A stretch of DNA of 64,000 nt from contig CACGDO010000007.1 of the NCBI GenBank assembly GCA_902571865.1, forward strand, positions 1 through 64,000, read 5' to 3'. Below the pieces are notes generated by a model. The model saw nothing but the letters and a program-made list of their open reading frames with translations. It did no database searches and was not told where the DNA came from. The stretch is from an uncultured Alphaproteobacteria bacterium. Its GTDB lineage: Bacteria > Pseudomonadota > Alphaproteobacteria > HIMB59 > GCA-002718135. This document shows positions 43,650 through 53,146 of the stretch, in pieces (positions within the stretch are counted from its first letter, which is position 1; the number at the start of each line of letters is the position of its first letter). A program made the position numbers and the translations under genes.

Positions 43650-44537
43650 TTGAAAAATAAATTATTTGAAAAATATTTTGTTTTTAGTCCTTATTTTTGG
43701 CTTGTTCTATTTTTTTTTATTCCATTAGCTATAATTTTTAAAATATCAATTTCGGTATCAGAATGGGGGATGCCTCCTTATCAAGATATTTTTCTTTTTG
43801 ATAATGGATTTAAGATCAATACTACCTTAGAAAACTATGTTTATATTTTTAGTGATTATTACTACATTGGATCTTTTGTAAACTCTTTGATTCTAGCTGT
43901 AATATCTACTTTTTTTTGTCTACTTATTGGGTTCCCGTTAGCTTTTTATATTGCGACTTCAAATATTAGATTAAGAAATATTTTATTAGTTTTAGTAGTT
44001 ATTCCATTTTGGTCATCATTTTTATTAAGAGTATATGCATGGAAAATAATTTTACAGAATAATGGAATTTTAAATGTAATACTTCTAAACCTAGGCATAA
44101 CATCAGAACCACTTCAATTATTATACAATCAATATGCTGTCATTATGGGAATTGTATACACTTATTTACCTTTGATGATTTTACCACTCTATGGATACTT
44201 AAATAAATTTGATTTAAATTTAATTGAAGCATCAAAAGATTTAGGACTAAATCGTACTAAAACCTTTTTTAAAGTTATACTTCCTTTGTCTGTTCCAGGA
44301 ATTGTTGCTGGATCTTTATTAGTTTTTATACCTGTTGTTGGAGAATTTATTATACCTGAAATGTTAGGTGGTAGTGATAGATTGTATTATGGAAAAATAT
44401 TATGGGAGGAATTCTTTGTTAATAGAAATTGGCCAGGTGCTAGTGCTTTAGCTTTTAGTGGAATTATTATTTTGGTTTTACCAATTGTTATTTTTCAAAT
44501 ACTTTATTCTCGTTGGAGTCAAAAAAATGAAATCTAG
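43650..44537 (+). CDS. potH: Spermidine/putrescine ABC transporter permease (PotB/PotH type)
   Basis: This 295-residue inner-membrane protein has six helices. It starts at TTG, supported by GAGGA eight bases upstream, immediately after the ATPase stop. It has the family pattern: first helix WLVLFFFIPLAIIFKISIS, periplasmic ENYVYIFSDYYYIGSFVNSL, and the EAA loop IEASKDLGLNRTKTFFKVILPLS. It overlaps the second permease by 11 bases. Confidence 0.9.
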   Translation: MKNKLFEKYFVFSPYFWLVLFFFIPLAIIFKISISVSEWGMPPYQDIFLFDNGFKINTTLENYVYIFSDYYYIGSFVNSLILAVISTFFCLLIGFPLAFYIATSNIRLRNILLVLVVIPFWSSFLLRVYAWKIILQNNGILNVILLNLGITSEPLQLLYNQYAVIMGIVYTYLPLMILPLYGYLNKFDLNLIEASKDLGLNRTKTFFKVILPLSVPGIVAGSLLVFIPVVGEFIIPEMLGGSDRLYYGKILWEEFFVNRNWPGASALAFSGIIILVLPIVIFQILYSRWSQKNEI

Positions 44538-45321
44538 TTTAATCAAAAGTACAGTTATTTTTTTAGGTTTATTTTTTTTATATTTCCCAATTTTAGTTTT
44601 AATTTTTTACTCATTTAACGAAAATAAGAGAGTAATGGTTTGGAAAGGATTTTCTTTAAGATGGTACAATGAATTATTTAATAATGAACAAATAATTGAG
44701 GCATTTATTATTAGTATTAAAATTGCAGCTTTATCTGCAACATTTGCTACAATTTTAGGAGTTATGATTGGATATTCACTTGTAAGAATAAGAAAAATTC
44801 CTTTTAAATCATTCTATATTTTTCTTTCTTCAACACCTTTGGTTTTACCAGAATTAATTTTAGGTCTTTCAATGTTACTTTTTTTTATAAGCTTAAATAA
44901 TGTAATTGGATTTCCATCATCTAGAGGGCAATTAACTATTTTTATATCACACGTTACTTTTTGTATTGCATTTGTCGCAATTATTATTCAAGCAAGATTA
45001 ACTGACTTTAACAAAAATATTGAGGAAGCTGCGATGGATCTAGGCTATAATTATACCAAGGTACTATATAAAATAACTTTACCAATAATTTTACCTTCTA
45101 TTATTGCTGGTTGGTTATTAGCTTTTACAATTTCTTTAGATGATCTAGTTGTTGCTAGTTTTACTACTGGGCCTGGAGCTAACACATTGCCAATTGTAGT
45201 TTTTTCTAAAGTTAGATTAGGATTGAGTCCTGAAGTAAACGCATTATCAGCAATTTTAATGTTTGCTTTAATAATAATTGGTTTATTTTATTTTTATTTT
45301 AATAAAAAATTTAAACATTAA
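44527..45321 (+). CDS. potI: Spermidine/putrescine ABC transporter permease (PotC/PotI type)
   Basis: This is a 264-residue second permease. I start it at ATG 44527 (MKSSLIKSTVIF), which gives the usual short cytoplasmic N-terminus before the first helix; a longer frame from 44458 would lie mostly inside potH. It contains YSFNENKRVMVWKGFSLRWY, the PotC-type segment after helix 1, and the EAA loop EEAAMDLGYNYTKVLYKITLP. Its 3' end overlaps the convergent glutamine-synthetase-family gene by 11 bases. Confidence 0.9.
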   Translation: MKSSLIKSTVIFLGLFFLYFPILVLIFYSFNENKRVMVWKGFSLRWYNELFNNEQIIEAFIISIKIAALSATFATILGVMIGYSLVRIRKIPFKSFYIFLSSTPLVLPELILGLSMLLFFISLNNVIGFPSSRGQLTIFISHVTFCIAFVAIIIQARLTDFNKNIEEAAMDLGYNYTKVLYKITLPIILPSIIAGWLLAFTISLDDLVVASFTTGPGANTLPIVVFSKVRLGLSPEVNALSAILMFALIIIGLFYFYFNKKFKH

Positions 45322-46678
45322 GTAATAAATATTCTCGCTCCCAAGAACTTATTACTGATAAATAAGCTTGATACTCAACTCTTCTTATTGCAGCAATCGA
45401 CCTTACAAATTTTTCATTAAATATGGATTTTATATCTTCATCATTTTCAAAGAGAGTTAACGATTCATCCATATTTTTAGGAAGATTAGAATTTTTATCT
45501 TTAAATGCACTATCTTTAGTTTCTGGATTTGGTTTTAAATTGTTTTTCATTCCTAAATATCCTGAAGCTAAATTAGCTGCAAAAACTAGATATGGATTTG
45601 TATCAGATCCAGGAATTCTATTTTCAATACGTATATTCCTTTCCTCAATTGATGGAATTCTAAAACCACAACTTCTATTACCTATTCCCCATTTAACATT
45701 TTTAGGAGCACCCCAAGTTGCAAACAATCTTCTAAATGAATTTATATTTGGAGCGTATATTGGCATTAATAATGGAGTATATTTTTCCAAACCGCCTAAA
45801 TAGTTTTTCATTTTTTTTGAAATTTTAGTTGATTGATTAAAAAAAATATTTTTATTTTTTTCATTATATATTGATTGATGTATGTGCATTGCACTACCAG
45901 GTTGGTTCTCCATAGGTTTTGCCATAAATGTTGCATGAAGTTTATGTTTCAAAGCTGACTGTCTTAGAGTTCGTTTAAATAAGAATACCTGGTCTGCTAG
46001 ATCTAAAGGATCGCCATGCTGAAAATTAATTTCCATCTGAGCTGAGCCAGATTCATGATTAATAGTATCAATTTCTATATTTTGTGCTTCACAATAATTA
46101 TATACATCCTCAAAAAGATGATCAAATTCGTTAACAGCATCTATACCCAAGGCTTGTTTACCTGTTTCTTGTCTACCTGATTGACCAACTGGCACTTCTA
46201 GGGGGTAATCTGAGTCAGCATTAGGTTTCACTAAATAAAATTCTAACTCCGGTGAAACAATTGGAGTTAATTTATCTTTTTTATAAAGTTTAAGAATATT
46301 TTTTAGAGCATTCCTACTAGAATTTATAACATCATCTCCATTAAGATTTATTGCATCGCAGATAATTTGTGCAGTAGGGTCGTCGTACCATGGCACTACT
46401 CTCATTGTATCAAAATCTGGTTTTAAAATTACATCAATGTCAGTAGGATTGTAAACACTTCTTGGTAAAGCACCAGCAGAGTCCTCAGTTGCATAATCTC
46501 CTGATATGGTTTGAATAAAAGTTGATTGTGGTAATCTGTGACTTTCATCTTCCAATCCTTTTAAAAATTTATTTGTCGGTAAAATTTTTCCCCTTGCTAT
46601 ACCCCCAAGATCTGGAACTAAACATTCAACTTCTGTAATAGAGTTTTCCTGAAACCAATTTTGAAATTTTTCAATCAT
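45311..46678 (-). CDS. puuA: Glutamine-synthetase-family gamma-glutamylputrescine synthetase
   Basis: This 455-residue protein has the glutamine synthetase fold: N-terminal beta-grasp with VECLVPDLGGIARGK, catalytic domain with SPELEFYLV, NHESGSAQMEINFQHGDPL in adjacent stretches, metal-site HATFMAKPMENQPGSAMHIHQS (split over conserved blocks) and the Arg block RRLFATWGAPKNVKWG. PuuA ligates glutamate to putrescine using ATP. Position beside the putrescine transporter and a PuuB-like oxidase supports this over ammonia assimilation. It is convergent with potI and divergent from puuB. Confidence 0.85.
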   Translation of the reverse strand: MIEKFQNWFQENSITEVECLVPDLGGIARGKILPTNKFLKGLEDESHRLPQSTFIQTISGDYATEDSAGALPRSVYNPTDIDVILKPDFDTMRVVPWYDDPTAQIICDAINLNGDDVINSSRNALKNILKLYKKDKLTPIVSPELEFYLVKPNADSDYPLEVPVGQSGRQETGKQALGIDAVNEFDHLFEDVYNYCEAQNIEIDTINHESGSAQMEINFQHGDPLDLADQVFLFKRTLRQSALKHKLHATFMAKPMENQPGSAMHIHQSIYNEKNKNIFFNQSTKISKKMKNYLGGLEKYTPLLMPIYAPNINSFRRLFATWGAPKNVKWGIGNRSCGFRIPSIEERNIRIENRIPGSDTNPYLVFAANLASGYLGMKNNLKPNPETKDSAFKDKNSNLPKNMDESLTLFENDEDIKSIFNEKFVRSIAAIRRVEYQAYLSVISSWEREYLLLNV

Positions 46679-46728
46679 ATTGAGACTGTTTGTTTACTAA
46701 TTATTATTAAACCATTAAAGATAAGTTA

Positions 46729-48051
46729 ATGTTTACTACAAAAAAAAGGACTTTTAATCAACATGATAATGAAAAAGAGAGTTTTTATAAATTTTCAGCA
46801 CCTAATTTTTCTAATCAAAGTAAATTAAATGAGAATATTTCAACTGATGTATGTATTATTGGAGGTGGTTTAACAGGTATTTCTTCAGCATTAAATTTAT
46901 CTAATCAAGGTTTATCAATAACTATTTTGGAAGCAAATAAAGTTGGATCTGGTGCTTCTGGTAGGAATGGTGGTCAACTAGGAATTGGAATGAGAAAAGA
47001 TCAATTCTACTTAGAAAAAAAATTTGGTATTGAAAAAGCAAAATTTTTTTGGAAAGTTGGATTAGATGCTGTTTCAAATGTAGTTAATTTAATTGAAAAA
47101 TACAAAATTGACTGTGCGCTTAGACAAGGTGTTCTTCATGTAGGCAACACAAAAAAAGATTATAAATATTTTCAAGATGAAATTGAGCATATGCAAAAGA
47201 ATTATAATTATAATAATTATGAATACTTTGACCACAATTCAATAAGAGATGAAGTTAATAGTGACAGATATTTTTCTGGAATGCTTTTAAAAGATTCCTA
47301 TCATTTAAACCCATTAAAACTGACATATGGTTTAGCAGAACAGTGTTTAGCGAATGGTATAAATATATATGAAAATTCTCCGGCTGATAAAATTGTTGAT
47401 AATCAAAAAGAAGTTATAATTCACTCTGGAAAAAATATTATTAAAGCAAAGAAAGTAATTATTGGTTGCAATGGTTATCTTGACAATCTTTTAGGATCAA
47501 AGAGAAATTATTTTATGCCTATAAATAATTATATTATTGCAACAGAACCTCTCGGAAAAGATCTGGCAAGTAAATTAATCAAAAGAAATTGTGGCGTAAT
47601 AGATTCTAGATTTATGATTGATTATTATAGATTTTCAGAAGACTACAGACTTCTTTTTGGAGGACCTGAAACAATTACATCTCATTTTGTAAAAGATGCA
47701 AAGAGTTTTGTCTCTAAACGAATGTATAAAGTTTTTCCTGAATTAAAAAAATTTAAAATTGAATTTTCTTGGGGAGGTACCTTGGCAATATCGATTAATA
47801 GATTGCCTATTTTTGGAACTATAATGAATCAAAAGTTATATTATGCTCATGCTTACTCTGGGCATGGGTTAGCTATGAGTATTATGGGAGGAAAAATGGT
47901 AGCTGAAAAAATTTTAAATAAATCAAATAATTTTGATATGTTTGAGCAAATTAATCATTTTAAAATTCCAGGTGGCAACATGTTTAGAAGACCATTGTAT
48001 TCTTCAGCCATTATTTACTATAGGTTAATGGATTATTTAAATAGATTGTAA
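46729..48051 (+). CDS. puuB: FAD-dependent gamma-glutamylputrescine oxidase
   Basis: This 440-residue DAO-family flavoenzyme oxidises gamma-glutamylputrescine to the aminoaldehyde with H2O2 formation. The FAD loop is IIGGGLTGISSAL, followed by EANKVGSGASGRNGGQLGIG, which is characteristic of PuuB/OrdL proteins. It has a late WGGTLAISINRLPIFG and HAYSGHGLAMSIMGGK. It is divergent from puuA with a 50-base gap and probably shares its regulation. The following steps (aldehyde dehydrogenase PuuC, hydrolase PuuD) are not adjacent; aldehyde dehydrogenases at 8213 and 15585 are possible PuuC candidates. Confidence 0.86.
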   Translation: MFTTKKRTFNQHDNEKESFYKFSAPNFSNQSKLNENISTDVCIIGGGLTGISSALNLSNQGLSITILEANKVGSGASGRNGGQLGIGMRKDQFYLEKKFGIEKAKFFWKVGLDAVSNVVNLIEKYKIDCALRQGVLHVGNTKKDYKYFQDEIEHMQKNYNYNNYEYFDHNSIRDEVNSDRYFSGMLLKDSYHLNPLKLTYGLAEQCLANGINIYENSPADKIVDNQKEVIIHSGKNIIKAKKVIIGCNGYLDNLLGSKRNYFMPINNYIIATEPLGKDLASKLIKRNCGVIDSRFMIDYYRFSEDYRLLFGGPETITSHFVKDAKSFVSKRMYKVFPELKKFKIEFSWGGTLAISINRLPIFGTIMNQKLYYAHAYSGHGLAMSIMGGKMVAEKILNKSNNFDMFEQINHFKIPGGNMFRRPLYSSAIIYYRLMDYLNRL

Positions 48052-48969
48052 TTACTTAATTGCTCTTCTTAATCTGTCATTTATTGTTTTGCCAAGCCCT
48101 TTATCAGGTATTTCTACTACAGCAATTTTTTTGCATCTACTTTGATCTAATTTATGAAGATAATGATAAAAATTTTTTGCTGCTTCATTTAAATTTTTTT
48201 TATTACTCAAATTTAAATTAATTATTTTAGACTTTAATTTATTATTGCCAAAATTTAATAAACCTTCATTTTTTAGTATTCTCCTAGCATTCATTCTTAT
48301 TGGCTTTAAAGTTGAGTAATGTTTTTTTAAATTACCAGGAGAAATAGATGATTTCTTTTTAATTTTTACTTTTGCATATTTATTTAGCTCTTCAACAGTT
48401 ATGCTGCCATATCTTAATACTTCAATTTCATTATTGTTATCAATTCTAACAACTGTGGACTCTAGTCCATGAGAAGACTGTTTATCTTTTAAAACAAATA
48501 TTTTTTTTACAAGAATAGGATCGATATCCATAATATTGGTTACTGAAGTTCTTTCTGATAGATTAGCACTAGGGGCTGCAATAGGTAGGTCAAATAAAGT
48601 AATTAATTTTTTAGCCAATTTATTACCGGGAATTCTGCAGCCAACTAAAGTTGAGTTGTTAGAGACTAATTTTGATATTTTAGAATTTTTCTTTTTTTGT
48701 AATATTATTGTCAAAGGACCAGGCCAGAATGTTGAACCTAATTTTTTTTCAAATTTATTTAAAATAAAATATTTTTCTATTTGTTTAATACTTTTAAAGT
48801 GACAGATAATGGGATTACTTTGTGGTCTTTTTTTTACTTTAAATATAGATTTTACAGCCTCATCATTTGTTGCATCTGCTCCAAGACCAAATACTGTTTC
48901 TGTGGGAAATATTACAAGTTCTCCACTGCTTAATAATTTTTTTGCAATATCTAACTTATTTTTTTTCAT
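48052..48969 (-). CDS. tsaC: L-threonylcarbamoyladenylate synthase (Sua5/YrdC type)
   Basis: This 305-residue enzyme makes threonylcarbamoyl-AMP for the t6A37 modification of tRNAs that read ANN codons. The N-terminal YrdC domain has FPTETVFGLGADA and the nucleotide-binding KRPQSNPIICH, followed by LVGCRIPGN and PIAAPSANLSER. A C-terminal Sua5 domain follows a linker with SPGNLKKHYSTLKPI, so it is the long Sua5 form rather than short TsaC. It is convergent with puuB (stop codons abut) and divergent from the ParA-like gene. Confidence 0.92.
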   Translation of the reverse strand: MKKNKLDIAKKLLSSGELVIFPTETVFGLGADATNDEAVKSIFKVKKRPQSNPIICHFKSIKQIEKYFILNKFEKKLGSTFWPGPLTIILQKKKNSKISKLVSNNSTLVGCRIPGNKLAKKLITLFDLPIAAPSANLSERTSVTNIMDIDPILVKKIFVLKDKQSSHGLESTVVRIDNNNEIEVLRYGSITVEELNKYAKVKIKKKSSISPGNLKKHYSTLKPIRMNARRILKNEGLLNFGNNKLKSKIINLNLSNKKNLNEAAKNFYHYLHKLDQSRCKKIAVVEIPDKGLGKTINDRLRRAIK

Positions 48970-49026
48970 ATTTTTTTATAAAATGTTTCCATCTATCTTT
49001 AAAATAGTTATTATCAATACTTGTAT

Positions 49027-49659
49027 ATGGGAAAAGTTATAGCATTTTCGAATCAAAAAGGTGGTTCAGGTAAATCGACTCTTTCAGCAAATTTATCAGT
49101 TTTGTGGAGCAATAGTGGTTACAAAGTAGCTGTTATAGATGCTGATGCACAAAAAAGTCTATCATATTGGCTTGAAGCAAGAAAATCTTATTATGGTGAA
49201 GATGATATTGGGATAACTCAATTAAATTTTGATATAAGGAATTTAATAGATGAAATTAAAGCCATAAAAAGAAAGTACGACTTTATAATAATTGATAGCC
49301 CTCCATCTATAACTTTTGAAACAATGCAGGTTGTAAAAGCTTCTGATAGGGTATTTGTTCCAGTACAACCAAGTCCAGTAGACTTAATGGCTACACTTCC
49401 TTTTTTAAAAATTGCAAAACAAGAAAGAAAAAATCCAATAATTATTCTTAATAGGGTGATGCCGAGAGCAAAATTAACTGACGCAATGATTTTGCGTCTA
49501 AGATATGCTGGTGCTAAAATTGCTCGCTCCCGACTGTCTAGCAAAGTATTATTTGCAGAAACATTCTCAGTTGGAAGGGGTGTAGTAGATATAAGTATTA
49601 CATCAGATGCTTCAAAAGAAATAATTAATGTTGGAAACGAAATTTTAAGAAATTTCTAA
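49027..49659 (+). CDS. ParA-family ATPase (orphan)
   Basis: This 210-residue deviant Walker ATPase has KGGSGKSTLSANLS (signature Lys at the start), a Walker A' DADAQKS with a SLSYWLEAR helix, and Walker B FIIIDSPPS followed by VFVPVQPSPVDL. I start it at ATG 49027; a TTG two codons upstream is less likely. No parB or parS-like gene neighbours it, and the length is that of small ParA proteins used for positioning cargo other than chromosomes. Partner and role unknown. It is followed four bases later by glmU. Confidence 0.86.
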   Translation: MGKVIAFSNQKGGSGKSTLSANLSVLWSNSGYKVAVIDADAQKSLSYWLEARKSYYGEDDIGITQLNFDIRNLIDEIKAIKRKYDFIIIDSPPSITFETMQVVKASDRVFVPVQPSPVDLMATLPFLKIAKQERKNPIIILNRVMPRAKLTDAMILRLRYAGAKIARSRLSSKVLFAETFSVGRGVVDISITSDASKEIINVGNEILRNF

Positions 49660-49663
49660 CTTA

Positions 49664-50962
49664 ATGTCTGATATCACAACTGTTATACTTGCTGCAGGCA
49701 ATAGTACGAGATTTAAAGCAAGTAAATCAAAGCTTGTTTATCCATTATGCGGGTTACCAATTGTTTCACATATTTTTAATATTGCAAAAAAAATATCTGG
49801 TAAAAATATATTAGTTGTATCTAATGAAAAAAATAAAGAAGAATTAAAGTTAATATTAAATACCTCAAAGTTAGTTGTTCAAAAAAAACAAAAAGGAACC
49901 GCTGATGCAATTGAGCAAGTTAAAAAATATGTTAAATCAAAAAATATTTTAATTTTATTTGGTGATACACCTTTAGTTGAAGTTAAAGATATAAGAAAAC
50001 TAGTAAGTAAATTTAAAAAAAGTAAAGTGAAAGCTTCGTTAATTGCATTTAATACTTTAGAGCCACATGGTTATGGTAGGTTATTATTAAATAACAACTA
50101 CGTTGAAGAAATAATTGAGCAAATCAATTTAAAACCTGAACAAAAAAAAATCAATTTATGTAATTCTGGTATTTTGATAGCAAATACTAAATTATTATTT
50201 GATAATTTAAAATATATTAAAGAAAATAAAATTAAAAAAGAAAGATATCTTCCTGATATATGCAAAATTTTTTCAAAAAAAAATATTCCTATCAATTATA
50301 TTGAGTGCAACAAAGAAACAATGTTGGGCATAAATACATTGGATGATTTTAATGTTGTACAAAATATCTTGCAAAAAAAATACGTAAAAAATTTTATAAA
50401 AAATGGAGTCAATTTTTTAAAACCCAATACTTGTTATTTAAGCTATGACACCAAAATTGAACCTACTGTTACAATTGAAAGCAATGTTACAATAAAGGAA
50501 AAAACAATTATAAAAAAAGGTTCAATAATTAAAAGTAATTCATACTTAGAAGAGGTTACAATAGATGAAAATTCACATATTGGCCCAAGTGCTAGATTAA
50601 GACCAAAAACAAAAATCGGAAAAAAATCAAAGATTGGTAACTTTGTTGAAATAAAAAATTCTAAAATTGGAAATAATGTTTCTATTGCTCATCTTTCATA
50701 TGTTGGAGATTCAGAAATAGGAAATAATGTGAATATAGGTGCTGGCACAATAACTTGTAACTATGATGGAAAGAAAAAACACAAAACGATAATAAAAGAT
50801 AATGTATTTATAGGTTCAAACACATCACTCATTGCTCCAGTTGTAATTGAGTCTAAATCTAGAATTGGCGCAGGTAGTGTTATCACTAAAAATATTCCCA
50901 AAAATTCACTTGCTATTGAAAGATCAGCCTTAAAAATTCTAAGAAATAAAAGATCTAAATAA
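49664..50962 (+). CDS. glmU: Bifunctional UDP-N-acetylglucosamine pyrophosphorylase / glucosamine-1-phosphate acetyltransferase
   Basis: This 432-residue enzyme makes UDP-GlcNAc for peptidoglycan and lipopolysaccharide. The N-terminal uridyltransferase domain has VILAAGNSTRFKASKSK, QKGTADAI and FGDTPLV; the C-terminal left-handed beta-helix (from about 250) has IGPSARLRP, GNFVEIKNSKIG, GAGTITCNYDG with the catalytic region, and IGSNTSLIAPV. It is slightly shorter than the usual 450-460 residues. UDP-GlcNAc is also the probable substrate of the WecA-like enzyme at 4950. Confidence 0.93.
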   Translation: MSDITTVILAAGNSTRFKASKSKLVYPLCGLPIVSHIFNIAKKISGKNILVVSNEKNKEELKLILNTSKLVVQKKQKGTADAIEQVKKYVKSKNILILFGDTPLVEVKDIRKLVSKFKKSKVKASLIAFNTLEPHGYGRLLLNNNYVEEIIEQINLKPEQKKINLCNSGILIANTKLLFDNLKYIKENKIKKERYLPDICKIFSKKNIPINYIECNKETMLGINTLDDFNVVQNILQKKYVKNFIKNGVNFLKPNTCYLSYDTKIEPTVTIESNVTIKEKTIIKKGSIIKSNSYLEEVTIDENSHIGPSARLRPKTKIGKKSKIGNFVEIKNSKIGNNVSIAHLSYVGDSEIGNNVNIGAGTITCNYDGKKKHKTIIKDNVFIGSNTSLIAPVVIESKSRIGAGSVITKNIPKNSLAIERSALKILRNKRSK

Positions 50963-51009
50963 TAACCCTTGTTTCAAGATATATTAGGGTTTATGAGCCT
51001 TTTCAAATT

Positions 51010-52383
51010 ATGAGCGATAAATGGTCACCAAATAGTTGGAGAAATAAAAATGCTCTTCATATGCCTAACTATCAGAATGAAGATCATCTAAATAAAACTC
51101 TAAATGAAATTTCCAAATATCCACCTTTAGTTTTTGCTGGAGAAGCGAGACTATTAAAAAAGAAACTTGGAGAAGTTTCAAACGGAAATGCTTTTTTATT
51201 ACAAGGTGGAGATTGTGCAGAAAGTTTTGCAGATTTTCATCCAGATAATATTAGAGATACATTTAAAGTTATTTTACAAATGGCTGTTGTATTAACGTTT
51301 GGCGCTTCTTGTCCAATTGTTAAAGTAGGAAGAATTGCTGGACAGTTTGCAAAGCCAAGATCATCTGCCACAGAAGTTATTAATGATTTAGAACTTGAGT
51401 CTTATAAAGGTGATATAATTAATGGGATAGACTTCAATCAAAAAGACAGAGATCCTAATCCAGATAGATTAATTCAGGCCTACAATCAGTCTGCATCTAC
51501 ACTTAATCTTTTAAGAGCTTTTTCTCAGGGTGGTTTTGCCAATTTAAATAAAATACATCAATGGAACCTAAATTTTGTTAAAGGTGAGAATGCTGCTAAA
51601 TTTAGAGAGATATCTTCTAGAATTGACGAATGCTTATCTTTTATGGAGGCATGTGGAATAAATGGAAACAGTGTAAGACAATTAAATGAAACAGACTTCT
51701 TTACAAGTCATGAAGCTTTACTTCTTCAATATGAGGAAGCATTAACAAGAATAGATAGTACTTCAGGTAAGTGGTACGATGTTTCAGCTCACATGTTGTG
51801 GGTAGGTGACAGAACACGACAACTTGATGGAGCACATATTGAATTTTTAAGAGGTATTGAGAACCCTATAGGTATTAAAGTGGGTCCAAGCACAAAGACA
51901 GAAGAACTATTAAAGATATTAGATGTGTTGAATCCAAATAATGAAGCTGGAAAAATAACTCTGATATGTAGAATGGGTCATGAAAAAGTTAGTGGAATAC
52001 TTCCAAAAATAATTAGATCAGTTAATTCAGCTGGTAAAAATGTTGTATGGACTTGTGACCCCATGCATGGAAATACTATCAAATCTAACACGGGTTTTAA
52101 AACTAGGCCATTAAAAGATATAATTTCTGAAATTCAGCAATTTTTTCAAATTCACAGAAGCGAAGGAACATATCCAGGCGGCGTACATTTAGAAATGACT
52201 GGTCAAGATGTTACAGAATGTATGGGAGGTCTTCAAGAAATAACAGATGAAGATCTAAAAAATAGATATCATACATATTGTGATCCGAGACTAAATGCCT
52301 CGCAGTCTCTAGAATTGGCTTTTTTATTATCAGATTTTTTAAAAGAAGAAAAATTGCTCTCAAAGCATTCTTCAAATTTATAA
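51010..52383 (+). CDS. Class II 3-deoxy-7-phosphoheptulonate synthase (DAHP synthase)
   Basis: This 457-residue enzyme of the plant/mycobacterial type II family condenses phosphoenolpyruvate and erythrose-4-phosphate, the first step of the shikimate pathway. Markers are WSPNSWRNKNALHMPNY at the N-terminus, FLLQGGDCAESFADF (metal Cys), GRIAGQFAKPRS, SAHMLWVGDRTRQLDGAH in adjacent blocks, IGIKVGPS and CDPMHGNT, and late GGVHLEMTGQDVTEC. No regulatory domain beyond the family core is evident. It is part of a run of same-strand housekeeping genes. Confidence 0.93.
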   Translation: MSDKWSPNSWRNKNALHMPNYQNEDHLNKTLNEISKYPPLVFAGEARLLKKKLGEVSNGNAFLLQGGDCAESFADFHPDNIRDTFKVILQMAVVLTFGASCPIVKVGRIAGQFAKPRSSATEVINDLELESYKGDIINGIDFNQKDRDPNPDRLIQAYNQSASTLNLLRAFSQGGFANLNKIHQWNLNFVKGENAAKFREISSRIDECLSFMEACGINGNSVRQLNETDFFTSHEALLLQYEEALTRIDSTSGKWYDVSAHMLWVGDRTRQLDGAHIEFLRGIENPIGIKVGPSTKTEELLKILDVLNPNNEAGKITLICRMGHEKVSGILPKIIRSVNSAGKNVVWTCDPMHGNTIKSNTGFKTRPLKDIISEIQQFFQIHRSEGTYPGGVHLEMTGQDVTECMGGLQEITDEDLKNRYHTYCDPRLNASQSLELAFLLSDFLKEEKLLSKHSSNL

Positions 52384-52404
52384 ATTTATATTTATATATT
52401 ACTT

Positions 52405-53145
52405 ATGAATTCAAAAAATAAGATCGTATATATTTCTAATTGGATTAAAGATTACGCTAAATCTATAAATAATCATCCAACTACACTAGTAATAGGAGTG
52501 TCAGGAGGAGTGGACTCAGCTCTTACTAGCACCTTATGTGCTCAAACTGGTTTAAAAACTATAGCAGTTTCAATGCCTATTAAACAAAATTCATCACAAC
52601 ATGATTTAAGTTTAAGACATTTAGAATTTTTAGAGCAAAATTACCCAAATGTAGAAACAAAAATAATCGAGCTAGATAATGTTTTTAAAACATTTCAAAA
52701 TACGATGCAAAATTTTGATAGTGAGTTAGCTTTTGCAAATTCAAGATCTAGACTAAGAATGGTAACTCTATACCAAATAGCTCAAAGTAATAATGGTATA
52801 GTTGTTGGTACTGGAAATAAAGTTGAAGATTTTGGTGTTGGATTTTATACAAAATATGGTGATGGAGGTGTAGATATATCGCCAATAGCAGATTGTACTA
52901 AAACTGAGGTGTGGGAATTAGCTGAAGAAATTGGGGTTATAAAAGATATTATTAGCGCAGCACCGACAGATGGTTTATGGGATGATAGTAGAAATGATGA
53001 AAGCCAGCTTGGCCTTTCATATAAGCAATTAGAAGAAGCAATGGAAAATAAGTCTAGTGAATACTACAGTAGATACGAAGAAATTAGAAAGCCAAATCTT
53101 CATAAGATGAAGCCTATTCCTGTTTGCGAAATTCCCAAAGAATAA
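52405..53145 (+). CDS. nadE: NH3-dependent NAD synthetase
   Basis: This 246-residue enzyme amidates deamido-NAD to NAD. It has the PP-loop VIGVSGGVDSALT near residue 30, GTGNKVEDFGVGFYTKYGDGG with the ATP/substrate-binding residues, DISPIADCTKTEVWELA, and the APTDGLWDDSRNDE substrate loop. The length matches the short, ammonia-using type with no N-terminal glutaminase domain. It lies 21 bases after the DAHP synthase and one base before gltX. Confidence 0.92.
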   Translation: MNSKNKIVYISNWIKDYAKSINNHPTTLVIGVSGGVDSALTSTLCAQTGLKTIAVSMPIKQNSSQHDLSLRHLEFLEQNYPNVETKIIELDNVFKTFQNTMQNFDSELAFANSRSRLRMVTLYQIAQSNNGIVVGTGNKVEDFGVGFYTKYGDGGVDISPIADCTKTEVWELAEEIGVIKDIISAAPTDGLWDDSRNDESQLGLSYKQLEEAMENKSSEYYSRYEEIRKPNLHKMKPIPVCEIPKE

Positions 53146-53146
53146 T

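Noticed and set aside
49021-49026. TTG start two codons upstream of the ParA-like ATG
   Set aside because: No ribosome site favours it and family members start right before the first beta strand, as the ATG at 49027 does.
50963-51009. Terminator after glmU (AACCCT ... AGGGTT)
   Set aside because: The stem is only six pairs with a 16-base loop and no T run follows.
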